Assembly (NCBI RefSeq): GCF_000478605.2 | Contig: NZ_ASHX02000001.1 | Coordinates: 2,891,895 to 2,955,894, forward strand | DNA from: Streptomyces thermolilacinus SPC6 | GTDB taxonomy: Bacteria > Actinomycetota > Actinomycetes > Streptomycetales > Streptomycetaceae | Direction: 5' to 3' | DNA length: 64,000 bases | Part shown: positions 25,118 through 33,019 of the stretch, piece by piece | How the letters are laid out: the number at the start of each line of letters is the position of its first letter | Numbering within the stretch: position 1 is the first letter of the stretch | Program-made: the position numbers and the translations under genes | Notes under the pieces: generated by a model | What the model saw: only the letters and a program-made list of their open reading frames with translations | Databases searched by the model: none | Told to the model about the DNA's origin: nothing

Positions 25118-25954
25118 ATGGCTGGACGAGAGAACAAGGAAAAGGCCACCGGCACGGCGCAACTCATCGCGTACATGACGCGCACCCTGAGGAACGCCCA
25201 CGGCCTGACGCAGGAGGAGCTGGGCAAGCTGTGCGGCTACTCCGCCGCCGCGATCAGCGGCGTGGAGACCTGCGCGCAGCCCGCGAGCGACGAGATGCTG
25301 GTGAAGCTGGAGAGCACGATCGGCAGGGACCTGGGCTTCTTCCAGGAGTCCCGCATCCACGCGCGGATCGAGAAGTACCCGGTGCAGTTCCGGGAGTACG
25401 CGCCGCTGGAGGCCTCGGCGGTGAACCTGTCGATCTACTCGACGCTCGTGGTGCATGGCCTGTTTCAGACCGAGGAGTACGCCCGGGCACTCATCGCAGG
25501 CGGGTTTCCGATCCTGCCTGACGAGCGAGTCGAAGAGCTGGTAAAGGCCAGGACTGCTCGGCAGGCGATCCTCGACCGCGAAAGCCCCGCAGTGATCGAG
25601 TACGTAGTGGAGGAGTCTGTACTGCTGCGCCAGATCGGCACCCGCGAAGTCATGAAGGGGCAGCTACGTTTCCTGGCGGACTGCGCGAAACGACGCAACG
25701 TCACGATCTATGTACTCTCTCTCACCGCAGGCGACGAAGGTGAGCACGCCGGTGTGTACGGCGACATGACGCTCGTCGAGACGGCGGAGCATGAGCACCT
25801 TGTGTACTTGGAGCCGCAGAACGAGAGCATCCTGATCAGCAACCCAGCAGCAGTCAGTGCATACGCGCAGCGGTATGCGAGGATGCGAGCACAGGCCCTT
25901 GTCCCCCGTGAATCGCTGGGCCTCATCGAGCGGTTGGCAGGAGAGCAGCCATGA
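25118..25954 (+). CDS. XRE family regulator with DUF5753 domain
   Basis: 278 residues from ATG 25118 (GGAGCG upstream). The Cro/CI-type helix-turn-helix is at about 23-77 (LTQEELGKLCGYSAAAISGVE), followed by a DUF5753 domain (about 85-270) with the typical ILDRESPAVIEYVVEESVLLRQIG and HLVYLEPQNE blocks. Such regulators are paired with small DUF397 proteins and control differentiation or behave like toxin-antitoxin regulators. Here the DUF397 partner overlaps by 4 bp. Confidence 0.88.
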   Translation: MAGRENKEKATGTAQLIAYMTRTLRNAHGLTQEELGKLCGYSAAAISGVETCAQPASDEMLVKLESTIGRDLGFFQESRIHARIEKYPVQFREYAPLEASAVNLSIYSTLVVHGLFQTEEYARALIAGGFPILPDERVEELVKARTARQAILDRESPAVIEYVVEESVLLRQIGTREVMKGQLRFLADCAKRRNVTIYVLSLTAGDEGEHAGVYGDMTLVETAEHEHLVYLEPQNESILISNPAAVSAYAQRYARMRAQALVPRESLGLIERLAGEQP

Positions 25955-26253
25955 GCGACACCCTCCGGTGGTTCAAGTCGAGCTTCAGTGACTCCGGCGG
26001 CGGCGAGTGCGTCGAAGTGGCCTTCGACTGGCACAAGTCGTCGTACAGCAGTAGCAGCGGCGGGAACTGCGTAGAGGTTGCCCTCCCCTGGCACAAGTCC
26101 TCGTACAGCAACCCGAACGGTGGCGAGTGCGTCGAGGTCGCGGCCTGCTCGCACGCCGTGCACGTGCGTGACTCCAAGAACCCCGACGGCGGTTCCTTCG
26201 CCGTCAACCCGGCGGCCTGGGCGGCGTTCCTCGCGGACGCCACCACCCCTTGA
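25951..26253 (+). CDS. DUF397 protein with triplicated N-terminal motif
   Basis: 100 residues. The usual DUF397 protein is ~60-70 residues with one W(x)KSSYS...GG(N/E)CVEVA motif. Here the motif occurs three times in tandem (residues about 6-23, 26-43 and 46-63) before a single normal C-terminal half (VHVRDSKNPDGG...WAAFL). The unit is ~20 residues (60 bp). ATGA overlap with the XRE gene shows coupling. The expected role is as binding partner of the XRE-DUF5753 protein. Confidence 0.85.
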   Translation: MSDTLRWFKSSFSDSGGGECVEVAFDWHKSSYSSSSGGNCVEVALPWHKSSYSNPNGGECVEVAACSHAVHVRDSKNPDGGSFAVNPAAWAAFLADATTP

Positions 26254-26480
26254 GAACCGTGATCGCCGGGCGGCTGGTCGAGCTGCCCGGCACCATCGCG
26301 GCGATCAGGGCCGCGCTGGACGAGGACCGGGTGAAGGTGTTCGACGCGGAGATCCCGCACGTCCCGGTGGCGGAGCTGCCGCTCGCGCTCGCGCGGTGGG
26401 CGCTGTCCACGACGGACGCGGACCGGGAGGACGCCGAGCTGTTCGAGCGCCTGGCGCGGGGCGAGGACGTACGGGAGTGA
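26250..26480 (+). CDS. Putative antitoxin (DUF6247-like)
   Basis: 76 residues from TTG 26250, which overlaps the DUF397 stop (TTGA); GTG 26259 is a possible alternative giving 73 residues. The sequence TIAAIRAALDEDRVKVFDAEI resembles the DUF6247 group found before RelE-like genes. It is acidic and helical, as antitoxins often are. It overlaps the RelE-like gene by 4 bp. The call rests on order and resemblance only. Confidence 0.45.
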   Translation: MRTVIAGRLVELPGTIAAIRAALDEDRVKVFDAEIPHVPVAELPLALARWALSTTDADREDAELFERLARGEDVRE

Positions 26481-26725
26481 ACTGCTACCGCCTCCAGTAC
26501 GCGCCCCCGGCGGACCTGGCGCTGGACTCGATGGACGCGGAGCTGCGCACGCGCTTCGACGCGGGGATGCGGACGCTGCTGGTCCCGGACCCGTACGGCC
26601 ACGGCTCGGTGCCGATAGGCCCGGACGAGGACCGGCGGGAGGCGACCGTGTCGGGGGTGGTGATCCGGTACTACGTGAGCCGTGGGGTGGAGACGGTGAC
26701 GGTGGTGCGGGTCGTGTACGTCTGA
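26477..26725 (+). CDS. Putative RelE/ParE-type toxin
   Basis: 82 residues from GTG 26477. It has the small RelE/ParE pattern: YRLQYAPPADLALDSMDAELRTRFDAGM (two helices), then a beta sheet with REATVSGVVIRYYVS and a final VTVVRVVYV strand. RelE toxins cut mRNA at the ribosome; ParE toxins poison gyrase; the two cannot be separated here. Start overlaps the upstream stop by 4 bp (GTGA), the classic antitoxin-first order. Confidence 0.55.
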   Translation: MNCYRLQYAPPADLALDSMDAELRTRFDAGMRTLLVPDPYGHGSVPIGPDEDRREATVSGVVIRYYVSRGVETVTVVRVVYV

Positions 26726-26770
26726 GGAATTCGTTTGCCGGGCGCCGCGCGCGGCGAGGACGATGCGCGC

Positions 26771-27313
26771 ATGGCGCACCCGGGCGAGACGGTTCACGGT
26801 GATGGCGACGTCGTGCTGCGGAGGTGGCGGGCGGAGAGCGACTTCGACGGGTTGCGGCGGCTGATCGAGGGGTCGTTGGAGCATCTGCGGCCGTGGTTCG
26901 AGTGGGTGGAGCGGTACGGGGACGCGCATGTGCGCGGGTTCCTGGAGAGGTGCGAGGCGGACTGGCGCGGCGGGGTCGCGTACAACTGGGCGATCGAGGC
27001 GGGCGGGGAGCTGACGGGGAGCTGCTCGCTGTACCGGGCGGAGGAGCCGGGCGGCTGGCACATCGGGTACTGGCTGCATCCGGGAGCGACCGGGCGGGGG
27101 ATCGCGAGCAGGGCGGCGGCGGCGATGGTGGACGAGGCGTTCGGGCTGGCTGAGGTGGCGTACGTGGAGATCGTGCACGACGCGGCGAACGGGGCGAGCG
27201 GGGCGGTGGCGCGGCGGCTGGGGTTCGTGGAGGTGGAGCGGCTGCGGGTGGAGCCGGTGGCGCCCGGGGAGTGCGGCGTGGACGTGGTGTGGCGGCGGGT
27301 GCGCGCGGCGTAG
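26771..27313 (+). CDS. GNAT acetyltransferase, RimJ/RimL-like
   Basis: 180 residues from ATG 26771; a TTG 36 bases earlier is less likely. VVLRRWRAESDFDGLRRLIEGS opens the fold, GGWHIGYWLHPGATGRGIASRAAAAM is the acetyl-CoA loop (R/Q-x-x-G-x-G/A), and GAVARRLGFVEVERLR follows. These enzymes acetylate N-termini of ribosomal proteins or small amines; substrate is not known. Confidence 0.82.
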   Translation: MAHPGETVHGDGDVVLRRWRAESDFDGLRRLIEGSLEHLRPWFEWVERYGDAHVRGFLERCEADWRGGVAYNWAIEAGGELTGSCSLYRAEEPGGWHIGYWLHPGATGRGIASRAAAAMVDEAFGLAEVAYVEIVHDAANGASGAVARRLGFVEVERLRVEPVAPGECGVDVVWRRVRAA

Positions 27314-27339
27314 GCCCGGACTCCTGCGGGGCGCGGTGT

Positions 27340-27718
27340 CGTGCGGACCCGCCCTCGTGCGGGGCGCGCTGTCCTGGCGGGCCGCCTTGCGCTGTGGGCA
27401 TGCGTTCCTCCCCAAGAACTTCGTCCAGGGGCCCCAGGGGCGATGGGTGTCCCCTGATCGAGCGAAGCCGAGGCACAGCGGACCTGCAGGGCGCCCCATC
27501 CAGCGCCTACCGCACAGGTGCGCATCCTCCCGGGCGGGGCACCCGTTGTGCCCACCCGTCCCGCCCTGCGGGACGATTGCCCACAACCGGTGTGGCCCCG
27601 CTTCCGCCAGGGATAGCGGCCGACCGCCGCGGCAGCGCGCCCGCGGGGCGAGGTGGCCCGCGAGGGGGCCGGGATCACAGCAAGAGCTACCCGCCAGGGC
27701 GGCGCAGGGACCCAGCGA
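27340..27718. repeat. Intergenic repeat copy 1 (related to 38928-39290)
   Basis: A gene-free segment aligns with the one at ~39073-39275. Shared blocks in the same order: CGTGCGGGGCGCGCTG (27355 on), GGCACAGCGGAC (27471 on), TCCAGCGCCT (27498 on), CACCCGTTGTGCCCAC (27540 on) and TGCCCACAAC (27578 on). Conservation of order with diverged spacers shows a common ancestor. It ends against a truncated GNAT gene. Confidence 0.7.
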
Positions 27719-27719
27719 C

Positions 27720-27864
27720 CGGGGCCGCCCACGTACGCGCCGACCTGCGGCGAGGTCAGCAGCTCGATGACCGCCGCACGGTCCCGGGGCTCGGGCGCCC
27801 GAAGCACGAGGCGCTCGGTCCTGATCGGGACGGGAGGCCAGGCGACGGGCCCGAGGTCGGTCAT
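27720..27864 (-). pseudogene. Truncated GNAT acetyltransferase (N-terminal piece)
   Basis: From ATG 27864 the frame reads a typical GNAT N-terminus: PIRTERLVLRAPEPRDRAAV then IELLTSPQVGAYVGG. Homology stops near residue 48 at about 27720, where Arg/Pro-rich non-coding translation of the repeat begins. The acetyl-CoA loop and the rest are missing. The gene has been cut off at the border of the repeat, by insertion or by deletion. Confidence 0.65.
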
Positions 27865-28181
27865 ACGGGCCAGCCAATCAACCGGCTGCGGTGACGTTCA
27901 AGGCGGAAAGCCGTCAGCCGTGGTCAGTTGATCCGGCCGGACCTCGAACTCGACGCGCCCCTCGGTCGATCCCAGCCCCCACGGCGCGAGGGAAGTGCCC
28001 TGCGGGCAGCCGGGTTTCACGGTCGGTGGGCGACGCTGCTGCGGCGTTCCCGCTCGGGCTCCGAGGCTCGGCGCGGGCCGGGCGCCGGGCGGGGCCCGGG
28101 ACGGGCACTCGGGCCGGGCTCGGGGCGGGGCCTCGGGGAAAACGCCTCGCGCGCGGGGCGGGATCGCTCCAGACTCGGCGC

Positions 28182-28799
28182 ATGGCCGACATGCAGGCGT
28201 TCCGGGACGCCGTCACCGCGTGGGCGGCGGGCGCGCCCGGTGAGCCCGCGCACGAGCTGGCCGCGCGGCTGGCGCCACGGGTGGCCGTCCTGGTCGAAGG
28301 GGCGAGCGACGTCGCGGCCGTGGAAGCGCTGGCGGAGAGCCGCGGCCGGGACCTGGCCGCCGAGGGGGTCTGCGTCCTGTCGATCGGCGGCGCCATGAGC
28401 GTCGGGCGCTACGCCCGGCTGCTCGGCGCGCCCGGCCTGGGCCTGCGCCTCACGGGCCTGTGCGACGAGGCGGAACGCCCGTACTACCTCCGCGGCTTCA
28501 CCGCGGCCGGCGCGGACCCGGAGGGCTTCCACGTCTGCGTGGCCGACCTGGAGGACGAGCTCATCCGCGCGCTGGGCCTGGCACGGGTGCGGGAGCTGAT
28601 CGACGCCGAAGGCGACCTGCGGGCCCTCCAGACGTTCCTGCGCCAGCCCGCGCAGCGAGGCCGTGCCCCGGAGCGGCAGTTCAGGCGGTTCCTCGGCACG
28701 AAGAAGGGCCGCAAGATCCAGTACGGTCGCGTCCTGGTCCGGGCCCTCGGACCCGGCCGCGTACCCGCCCCGCTCGACGACCTGTTCGCCTCCCTCTGA
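28182..28799 (+). CDS. TOPRIM domain protein (OLD-like TOPRIM)
   Basis: 205 residues from ATG 28182. TOPRIM signature: VLVEGASDVAAVEALA (E39) for the first glutamate, GLCDEAE (92-98) and VADLEDE (120-126) for the acidic metal-binding pair. This is the TOPRIM type of OLD-family nucleases and Ribonuclease M5, but without an ATPase domain and without an ATPase gene next door. It may be a stand-alone nuclease; activity is inferred from motifs only. Confidence 0.72.
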   Translation: MADMQAFRDAVTAWAAGAPGEPAHELAARLAPRVAVLVEGASDVAAVEALAESRGRDLAAEGVCVLSIGGAMSVGRYARLLGAPGLGLRLTGLCDEAERPYYLRGFTAAGADPEGFHVCVADLEDELIRALGLARVRELIDAEGDLRALQTFLRQPAQRGRAPERQFRRFLGTKKGRKIQYGRVLVRALGPGRVPAPLDDLFASL

Positions 28800-28877
28800 C
28801 CGCGCCGCCGGCCGTCGGCGCCCCGCGCTTCCGGACCGCCCTGGCCGCGAAGGCGGTCGGGCCGGGCGGGTGCTCGT

Positions 28878-29204
28878 TCAGTCCGGCTGCCCGGGAATGT
28901 CCCGGCCCTCCAGGGCCTCCCACCACCAGCCCGGCTCGCCGTCCGGGCGGCGGCCCACGTCCGTGCAGCGGGTGCGGGCGCGCAGGACCGCAGCGGCGCC
29001 GTGAGGGCGGGCGGGGCCGGACGCCCGGCAGGCCAGGCGAGCACCCGCCTCGCACGGCGGCAGGTCGGACACGGCGACGTACCGCACACCGGGGCGCGGC
29101 ATCAGATGGCGGCAGCTCCCGGAGATGAACCGGATGCCGTGGCCGAGGCCGACGTGCGTGATGCTCGCCTCCAGGGTGGTGACGGCGTGCGCCGTGTACC
29201 GCAC
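28878..29204 (-). pseudogene. LysR-type regulator, C-terminal fragment
   Basis: The frame reads like the last ~100 residues of a LysR effector domain: VRYTAHAVTTLEASITHVGLGHGIRF then RPGVRYVAVSDLPPCEAGAR, comparable to the AAGLGVALVP...RPGVVYRPL pattern of that family. A few residues upstream (PDGTP) also fit. The DNA-binding domain and the rest of the effector domain are absent before 29279, where another gene ends. The usual glycine-rich AAGLG is altered, in line with decay. Confidence 0.5.
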
Positions 29205-29278
29205 CGGTGTGCCGTCCGGGCGCGGGTCCCCTTCCGGTTCCCGGGCCCGGCGCCCCCGTCCCGGGCCCGCCGTCCGGT

Positions 29279-30181
29279 TCAGGCCGCGGGCTTCCCCAGG
29301 ACCTCCACCAGACGGGTCGCGCTGTCGGCGCCGTGACCCGCCTCCACAGCGCGCCGGAACAGTGCGGCGACGGCCTCCGGGAGCGCCGTGTCGATCCCGG
29401 CGGCCGCGACGGTGTGCACGACGTGCTCGGCGCTCGCCAGGCCCATGGCGATCCGGTCGACGTCCCCCCGGTGGTCGCCCGCGTCGAGGCGGGGCGTGTA
29501 GAACTCCACGAACTTCCGCAGGTCCAGCGCCTCCAGGGCGAGCGGCCGCAGGTCGGAGGCGGTCAGGCCGTGGGCGCCCGCCAGCGCCAGGGCCTGCCAG
29601 TAGCCGGACAGGGCGGTCCAGAACATCACCATGTTGAGCTGGTACAGCAGCGCGGCGAGGCCGGGCTCCTCACCCCGGTGGTCGGCGGCCGTCAGCGCCT
29701 CCAGCGTGGCGCGGTGCGCGTCGAAGGCCTCGCGCGGACCGCTGTAGAGGGTGGTGGAGGCCGGGTCCCCGATGCCCGACGGCGGGGTGAGCACCCCGCC
29801 GGTGAGCTGCACGGCGCCCCGCTCCGCCGCCCAGGCCGCCGCCTCGCGGGCCCGGTCGGGCGTGTCGGAGGTGAGGTTCACCAGGACACGGCCCCGCAGG
29901 GCCGCCGGGTCGGCGCCGCCCAGCACGGCGTACATCGCGTCGTAGTCGGTGAGGCTCAGGACGATCAGCCCGGCGGCGGACAGGGCCTCCTCCACCGTGC
30001 CCGCGAGACGGGCGCCGCGCTCGACGAGGGCGTCGGCACGGGAGGCGGTGCGGTTCCAGACGGTGACCGCGTGGCCGCGGTCGAGGAAGGCCCCGGCCAT
30101 CGCACTGCCCATGGGGCCGAGTCCGATGACGGTGACGGGAGCGGGCGCGGTCGTGGTCGCGGGTGCGGCGGTGCTGGTCAT
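29279..30181 (-). CDS. NAD(P)-dependent imine reductase / beta-hydroxyacid dehydrogenase-like protein
   Basis: 300 residues from ATG 30181, chosen over an upstream ATG at 30259 that lies inside the operators. The Rossmann motif VIGLGPMGSAMAGAFLDRGHAVTVWNRT is at 17-45, and the C-terminal helical domain with MVMFWTALSGYWQALALAGAHGL is typical of the IRED-like branch of the 6-phosphogluconate dehydrogenase superfamily. Substrate is unknown. It is divergent from a TetR regulator and both copies of the operator lie in its 5' region. Confidence 0.82.
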   Translation of the reverse strand: MTSTAAPATTTAPAPVTVIGLGPMGSAMAGAFLDRGHAVTVWNRTASRADALVERGARLAGTVEEALSAAGLIVLSLTDYDAMYAVLGGADPAALRGRVLVNLTSDTPDRAREAAAWAAERGAVQLTGGVLTPPSGIGDPASTTLYSGPREAFDAHRATLEALTAADHRGEEPGLAALLYQLNMVMFWTALSGYWQALALAGAHGLTASDLRPLALEALDLRKFVEFYTPRLDAGDHRGDVDRIAMGLASAEHVVHTVAAAGIDTALPEAVAALFRRAVEAGHGADSATRLVEVLGKPAA

Positions 30182-30222
30182 GGGGTTCACCTCTCCAGAC
30201 GTGGCGGACGACTCCGGACGAC

Positions 30223-30288
30223 GCTCTAGAACGAACGCTCTATCCAGGTACGGGTTCAACGTAGCACGGCTCTAGAACGAACGCTCTA
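30223..30288. promoter_or_regulatory. Two identical TetR operators between divergent genes
   Basis: GCTCTAGAACGAACGCTCTA occurs twice without change, at 30223-30242 and 30269-30288, 46 bp apart. Each is an imperfect palindrome (TAGAaC/GcTCTA half-sites). They lie between the oxidoreductase start (30181) and the TetR start (30314), so one repressor likely controls both genes. Confidence 0.85.
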
Positions 30289-30313
30289 CTCAATTTCTCG
30301 GTACGATCGGCCC

Positions 30314-30925
30314 ATGCAGACAGCCGGGACCCGCGACCGGATCGTCGTCACCGCCGCGCGCCTCATCCAGCGCCAGGGGTACGTCGGGACGGGCATCAAG
30401 CAGATCGCCAAGGAGGCGGAGGCCACGCTCGGCTCCGTCTACCACTTCTTCCCCGGCGGCAAGGAGGCCGTGGCGGTCGCCGCGATCGGGCACAGCGGCG
30501 CGGAGTTCGGGGCGTTCCTGCGGGAGTCGCTGGACGGCACGGAGGACCCGGCCGAGGCCGTGGAACGCTGCGCCGACCGCCTCGCCCGCGAACTGCGGGC
30601 CTCGGGATGGACCGACGGCTGCCCCGTCACGGCCGCCGCCCTGGAGACCCTCGGCTCCGACACGGGCGTCCAGCGGGCCTGCGCGGAAGCCCTGCGCGAC
30701 TGGGAGCGCCTGGTCTTCGAGAAGCTGACGGGCGCCGGGTTCCCCGCCGAGGACGCCCGCGACCTGGCCACGACCGTCATCGGCACCCTGGAGGGCGCCG
30801 AGGTCACCGCCCAGGTCCGCCGCTCCGAGGAGCCCCTGCGCGTCGCGGGCCGCCACCTGGCCCGGCTGCTCCGCTCGTACGCGCGAACGGACTCAACACC
30901 TCCCGACCGACCCGGAGCGGGGTAA
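30314..30925 (+). CDS. TetR family transcriptional repressor
   Basis: 203 residues. The helix-turn-helix is at about 8-55 (DRIVVTAARLIQRQGYVGTGIKQIAKEAEATLGSVYHFFPGGKEAV), followed by a ligand domain with the ARELRASGWTDGCPVTAAALE pattern of the LmrA/YxaF-like group. It probably represses the divergent oxidoreductase and itself through the two sites at 30223-30288. Confidence 0.88.
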   Translation: MQTAGTRDRIVVTAARLIQRQGYVGTGIKQIAKEAEATLGSVYHFFPGGKEAVAVAAIGHSGAEFGAFLRESLDGTEDPAEAVERCADRLARELRASGWTDGCPVTAAALETLGSDTGVQRACAEALRDWERLVFEKLTGAGFPAEDARDLATTVIGTLEGAEVTAQVRRSEEPLRVAGRHLARLLRSYARTDSTPPDRPGAG

Positions 30926-31213
30926 CGGATCTCACCTCGGCCGCCAGGAAGCGCGCCGTCGCGGCCGAGGCACCCTCTTGGGGCGGCTCGGCCGGTCCGA
31001 TGAACAGCCACTCCGGAAGCGACAAGGCCCTTTCAAGCCAGCGCGCAACGAATTCTCCTTTCCCAATGCGCGAAACCTCAAAGCACGCTCAAGTGATTAC
31101 GGTCAGGCAAAGGAGCCTGCAGAATGGTCCCGCAGCGACCCTGAAGATGGTTCACTTCAGACATCAACGAGGTGCGGAGTCAAAGCGATTCCGACAAATT
31201 GGGGGATGCAACA

Positions 31214-31746
31214 GTGAACCAGACTGCGAGAAGTTTTTAGCCGTCTCCGCGGCAACGCTCGCACTCGCGGCAATGGCCCCGACCACGGCCATTGCCGCAG
31301 AAAACCCCGACCCGAGCCCTGAAGGGGTTTGCTCGGGCGGCTGACGCCAGAACGTCTACAGCTATAAGGCCCTCCATATCGGCAGCGGGCCCGTCTACAA
31401 GGATGGACCGGGCGGCACCATGGTCATCACCAAGACCAAGGCCGCAAAGGTCGCGACAAGCATCACTGGAACAGGCGGCGTTTCGGTCAACTTCGCGGTC
31501 GCCGAAGCGAAGGCTGAGGTGAGCGTGGGCGCCCAGGTGGAAGTCAGCTGGGGTACGGACCACCAGTACCGGCGCAATGTCACTGCAAAGAAGTTCGGCA
31601 ATGCCCAATACGGCTCCTGGGGTCATTCCGCCACTTGGGAGAAGTACTACGAGCTCCCGAACTGCCAGAAATCGCAGCGGACGACCGGCGGCGTCAAGGT
31701 CGCGAACAAGGCCGTGGGATTCAAGTACTGGGAGACCAATCGCTGA
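31214..31746 (+). pseudogene. Secreted protein gene with a frameshift and an internal TGA
   Basis: GTG 31214 with a strong GGGGGA site begins VNQTARS, then a run of five T (31233-31237) puts the frame into TAG. One extra T would continue it into a perfect signal peptide (FLAVSAATLALAAMAPTTA-IAA). That frame reaches GVCSGG and stops at TGA 31342-31344, after which the same frame reads on (RQNVYSYKALHIGSG...) to TGA at 31744-31746 with a well-conserved ~130-residue domain containing KYGSW-like (NAQYGSWGHSATWEKYYELPNC) and VGFKYW blocks. So two lesions split one gene. Sequencing error is the alternative. Confidence 0.7.
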
Positions 31747-32201
31747 TGCCCCGAAGCCGCCTTGCGCTACTTCCCCTTTCCCTTGCGCTTGCCACCGCGA
31801 CGGCATGCACCGGCACGGAGCCGGCCGTACCGAGCGCGCCGTCCGCCACATCGGCGCCGTCGACATCGACCTCCGGACCGCTCACCTTGCCGCCACCGGA
31901 GAAGCGCCCCGGCCATCGCCAGGTGGCTGCCGGAGGACCCAGGCGGGGGGGTTGGGACATGGGGCCCGTCCAACTCGTCAAAGGCGTCTCGTGGGTCAAT
32001 GTCAACTGTGTCGCTGACTCCGGCACAGAACGGCTCGTGCTCACCGTGGACACGGTGGGCGAGTTCGTCGTGGAGTGCCCCAGCACAGAAGTCCGCGTGA
32101 ACGTCAATCAGCTGGATCTGGCGGACAGCCGACGGGGACGGTTCCATATCGAAGCTCCGGAAAGCGTGCGCTGGACTGCGGACATTCAGGCACCTGACTG
32201 A
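31746..32201 (+). CDS. Putative lipoprotein
   Basis: 151 residues from ATG 31746, whose A is shared with the stop of the broken gene before (TGATG). N-terminal MPRSRLALLPLSLALATATAC ends in a lipobox-like TATAC with the lipidated C21. A Ser/Thr/Pro linker follows, then a small beta-rich domain (about 75-150) with one Cys. It was probably co-transcribed with the broken secreted protein. Family not recognised. Confidence 0.6.
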   Translation: MPRSRLALLPLSLALATATACTGTEPAVPSAPSATSAPSTSTSGPLTLPPPEKRPGHRQVAAGGPRRGGWDMGPVQLVKGVSWVNVNCVADSGTERLVLTVDTVGEFVVECPSTEVRVNVNQLDLADSRRGRFHIEAPESVRWTADIQAPD

Positions 32202-32210
32202 TCCGCGACG

Positions 32211-32240
32211 GCCGCACGGGCGACACCGCCCGTGCGGCCC
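32211..32240 (+). terminator. Hairpin after lipoprotein gene
   Basis: GGCCGCACGGGCG (32211-32223) and CGCCCGTGCGGCC (32228-32240) pair perfectly over an ACAC loop, 10 bases after the lipoprotein stop. Confidence 0.8.
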
Positions 32241-32454
32241 CTGTCCTGCGCACTCGCGCACGCGGCAGCGAGCGCCCTCCGGGGAGTCCGTTCCTGAGGA
32301 GCCCTTGCCAGGACATGAGAATCGGCTCCGCTCGCCGGACCGGTACCGGCTCCGAGGCGGACGGGAGCGCGTCGAACGGGTTCGTCGGCGCGCGTCGGGC
32401 GAAGGGTGCCGGAATCGGTTGACGATCCGACATCCTCCGCGGTCCGCTGCACGG

Positions 32455-32898
32455 ATGAGTGAACTTCGTATCGAGCGGGTTGACGGCGAGAGCGGCGTCG
32501 AGGACTGGCGTCGCGTCCACAACGAGATCATCCCCACGCATGTGCTGACCCAGGACGACGTCCGCGAGCGGTCCGGGCGCAACCTCCTGGAGGTCGCCCG
32601 CCTCGGGGACACCGTCGTGGGGTGCACGACCGTGCGCCCGCCGTCCGGGGAGGCGCCGGACACGGCCACGGTGATCGCGCGGGTCCTCCCCGCGTACCGG
32701 GGCAGGGGCCACGGCGGGAAGCTGTACGAGCGGGGGCTGCGGCAGGCCCGCGAGCTGGGCGCGACGCGGATCGAGACGGTGGTGCTGGCCTCCAACGAGC
32801 CGGGGCTGCGCTTCGCGCTGCGGCACGGCTTCGTGGAGGTGGAGCGGTACCTGCTGGAGGGCGACACGATCCCGTGGATCGACCTGCGCCTGGCGTGA
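32455..32898 (+). CDS. GNAT family acetyltransferase
   Basis: 147 residues from ATG 32455. The fold starts with ELRIERVDGESGVEDWRRVHNEI, the acetyl-CoA motif is VLPAYRGRGHGGKLYERGL (about 78-96), and ASNEPGLRFALRHGFVEVERY completes the core. Substrate unknown. No clear ribosome binding site precedes the start, and an earlier in-frame start (32305) would add an Arg-rich tail. Confidence 0.8.
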   Translation: MSELRIERVDGESGVEDWRRVHNEIIPTHVLTQDDVRERSGRNLLEVARLGDTVVGCTTVRPPSGEAPDTATVIARVLPAYRGRGHGGKLYERGLRQARELGATRIETVVLASNEPGLRFALRHGFVEVERYLLEGDTIPWIDLRLA

Positions 32899-32973
32899 GG
32901 CACCGGGCGGGCCCGCCCGGCGGGAAAACCCCTAGGGGCGGGCAGCGTCATGCGCTACGGTGTACCCACTGAA

Positions 32974-32990
32974 CGAGACGATACGTCTCG
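32974..32990. promoter_or_regulatory. TetR-type operator before hydrolase
   Basis: CGAGACG-ata-CGTCTCG is a perfect 7-bp inverted repeat 30-46 bases before the hydrolase ATG, followed by an extra TCTCG. This ACGAGACGnnnCGTCTCGT type is common for TetR/AcrR repressors in Streptomyces. No matching regulator gene is next to it here. Confidence 0.65.
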
Positions 32991-33019
32991 TCTCGCATTT
33001 GAGCCATAGGGGGCCGCTC

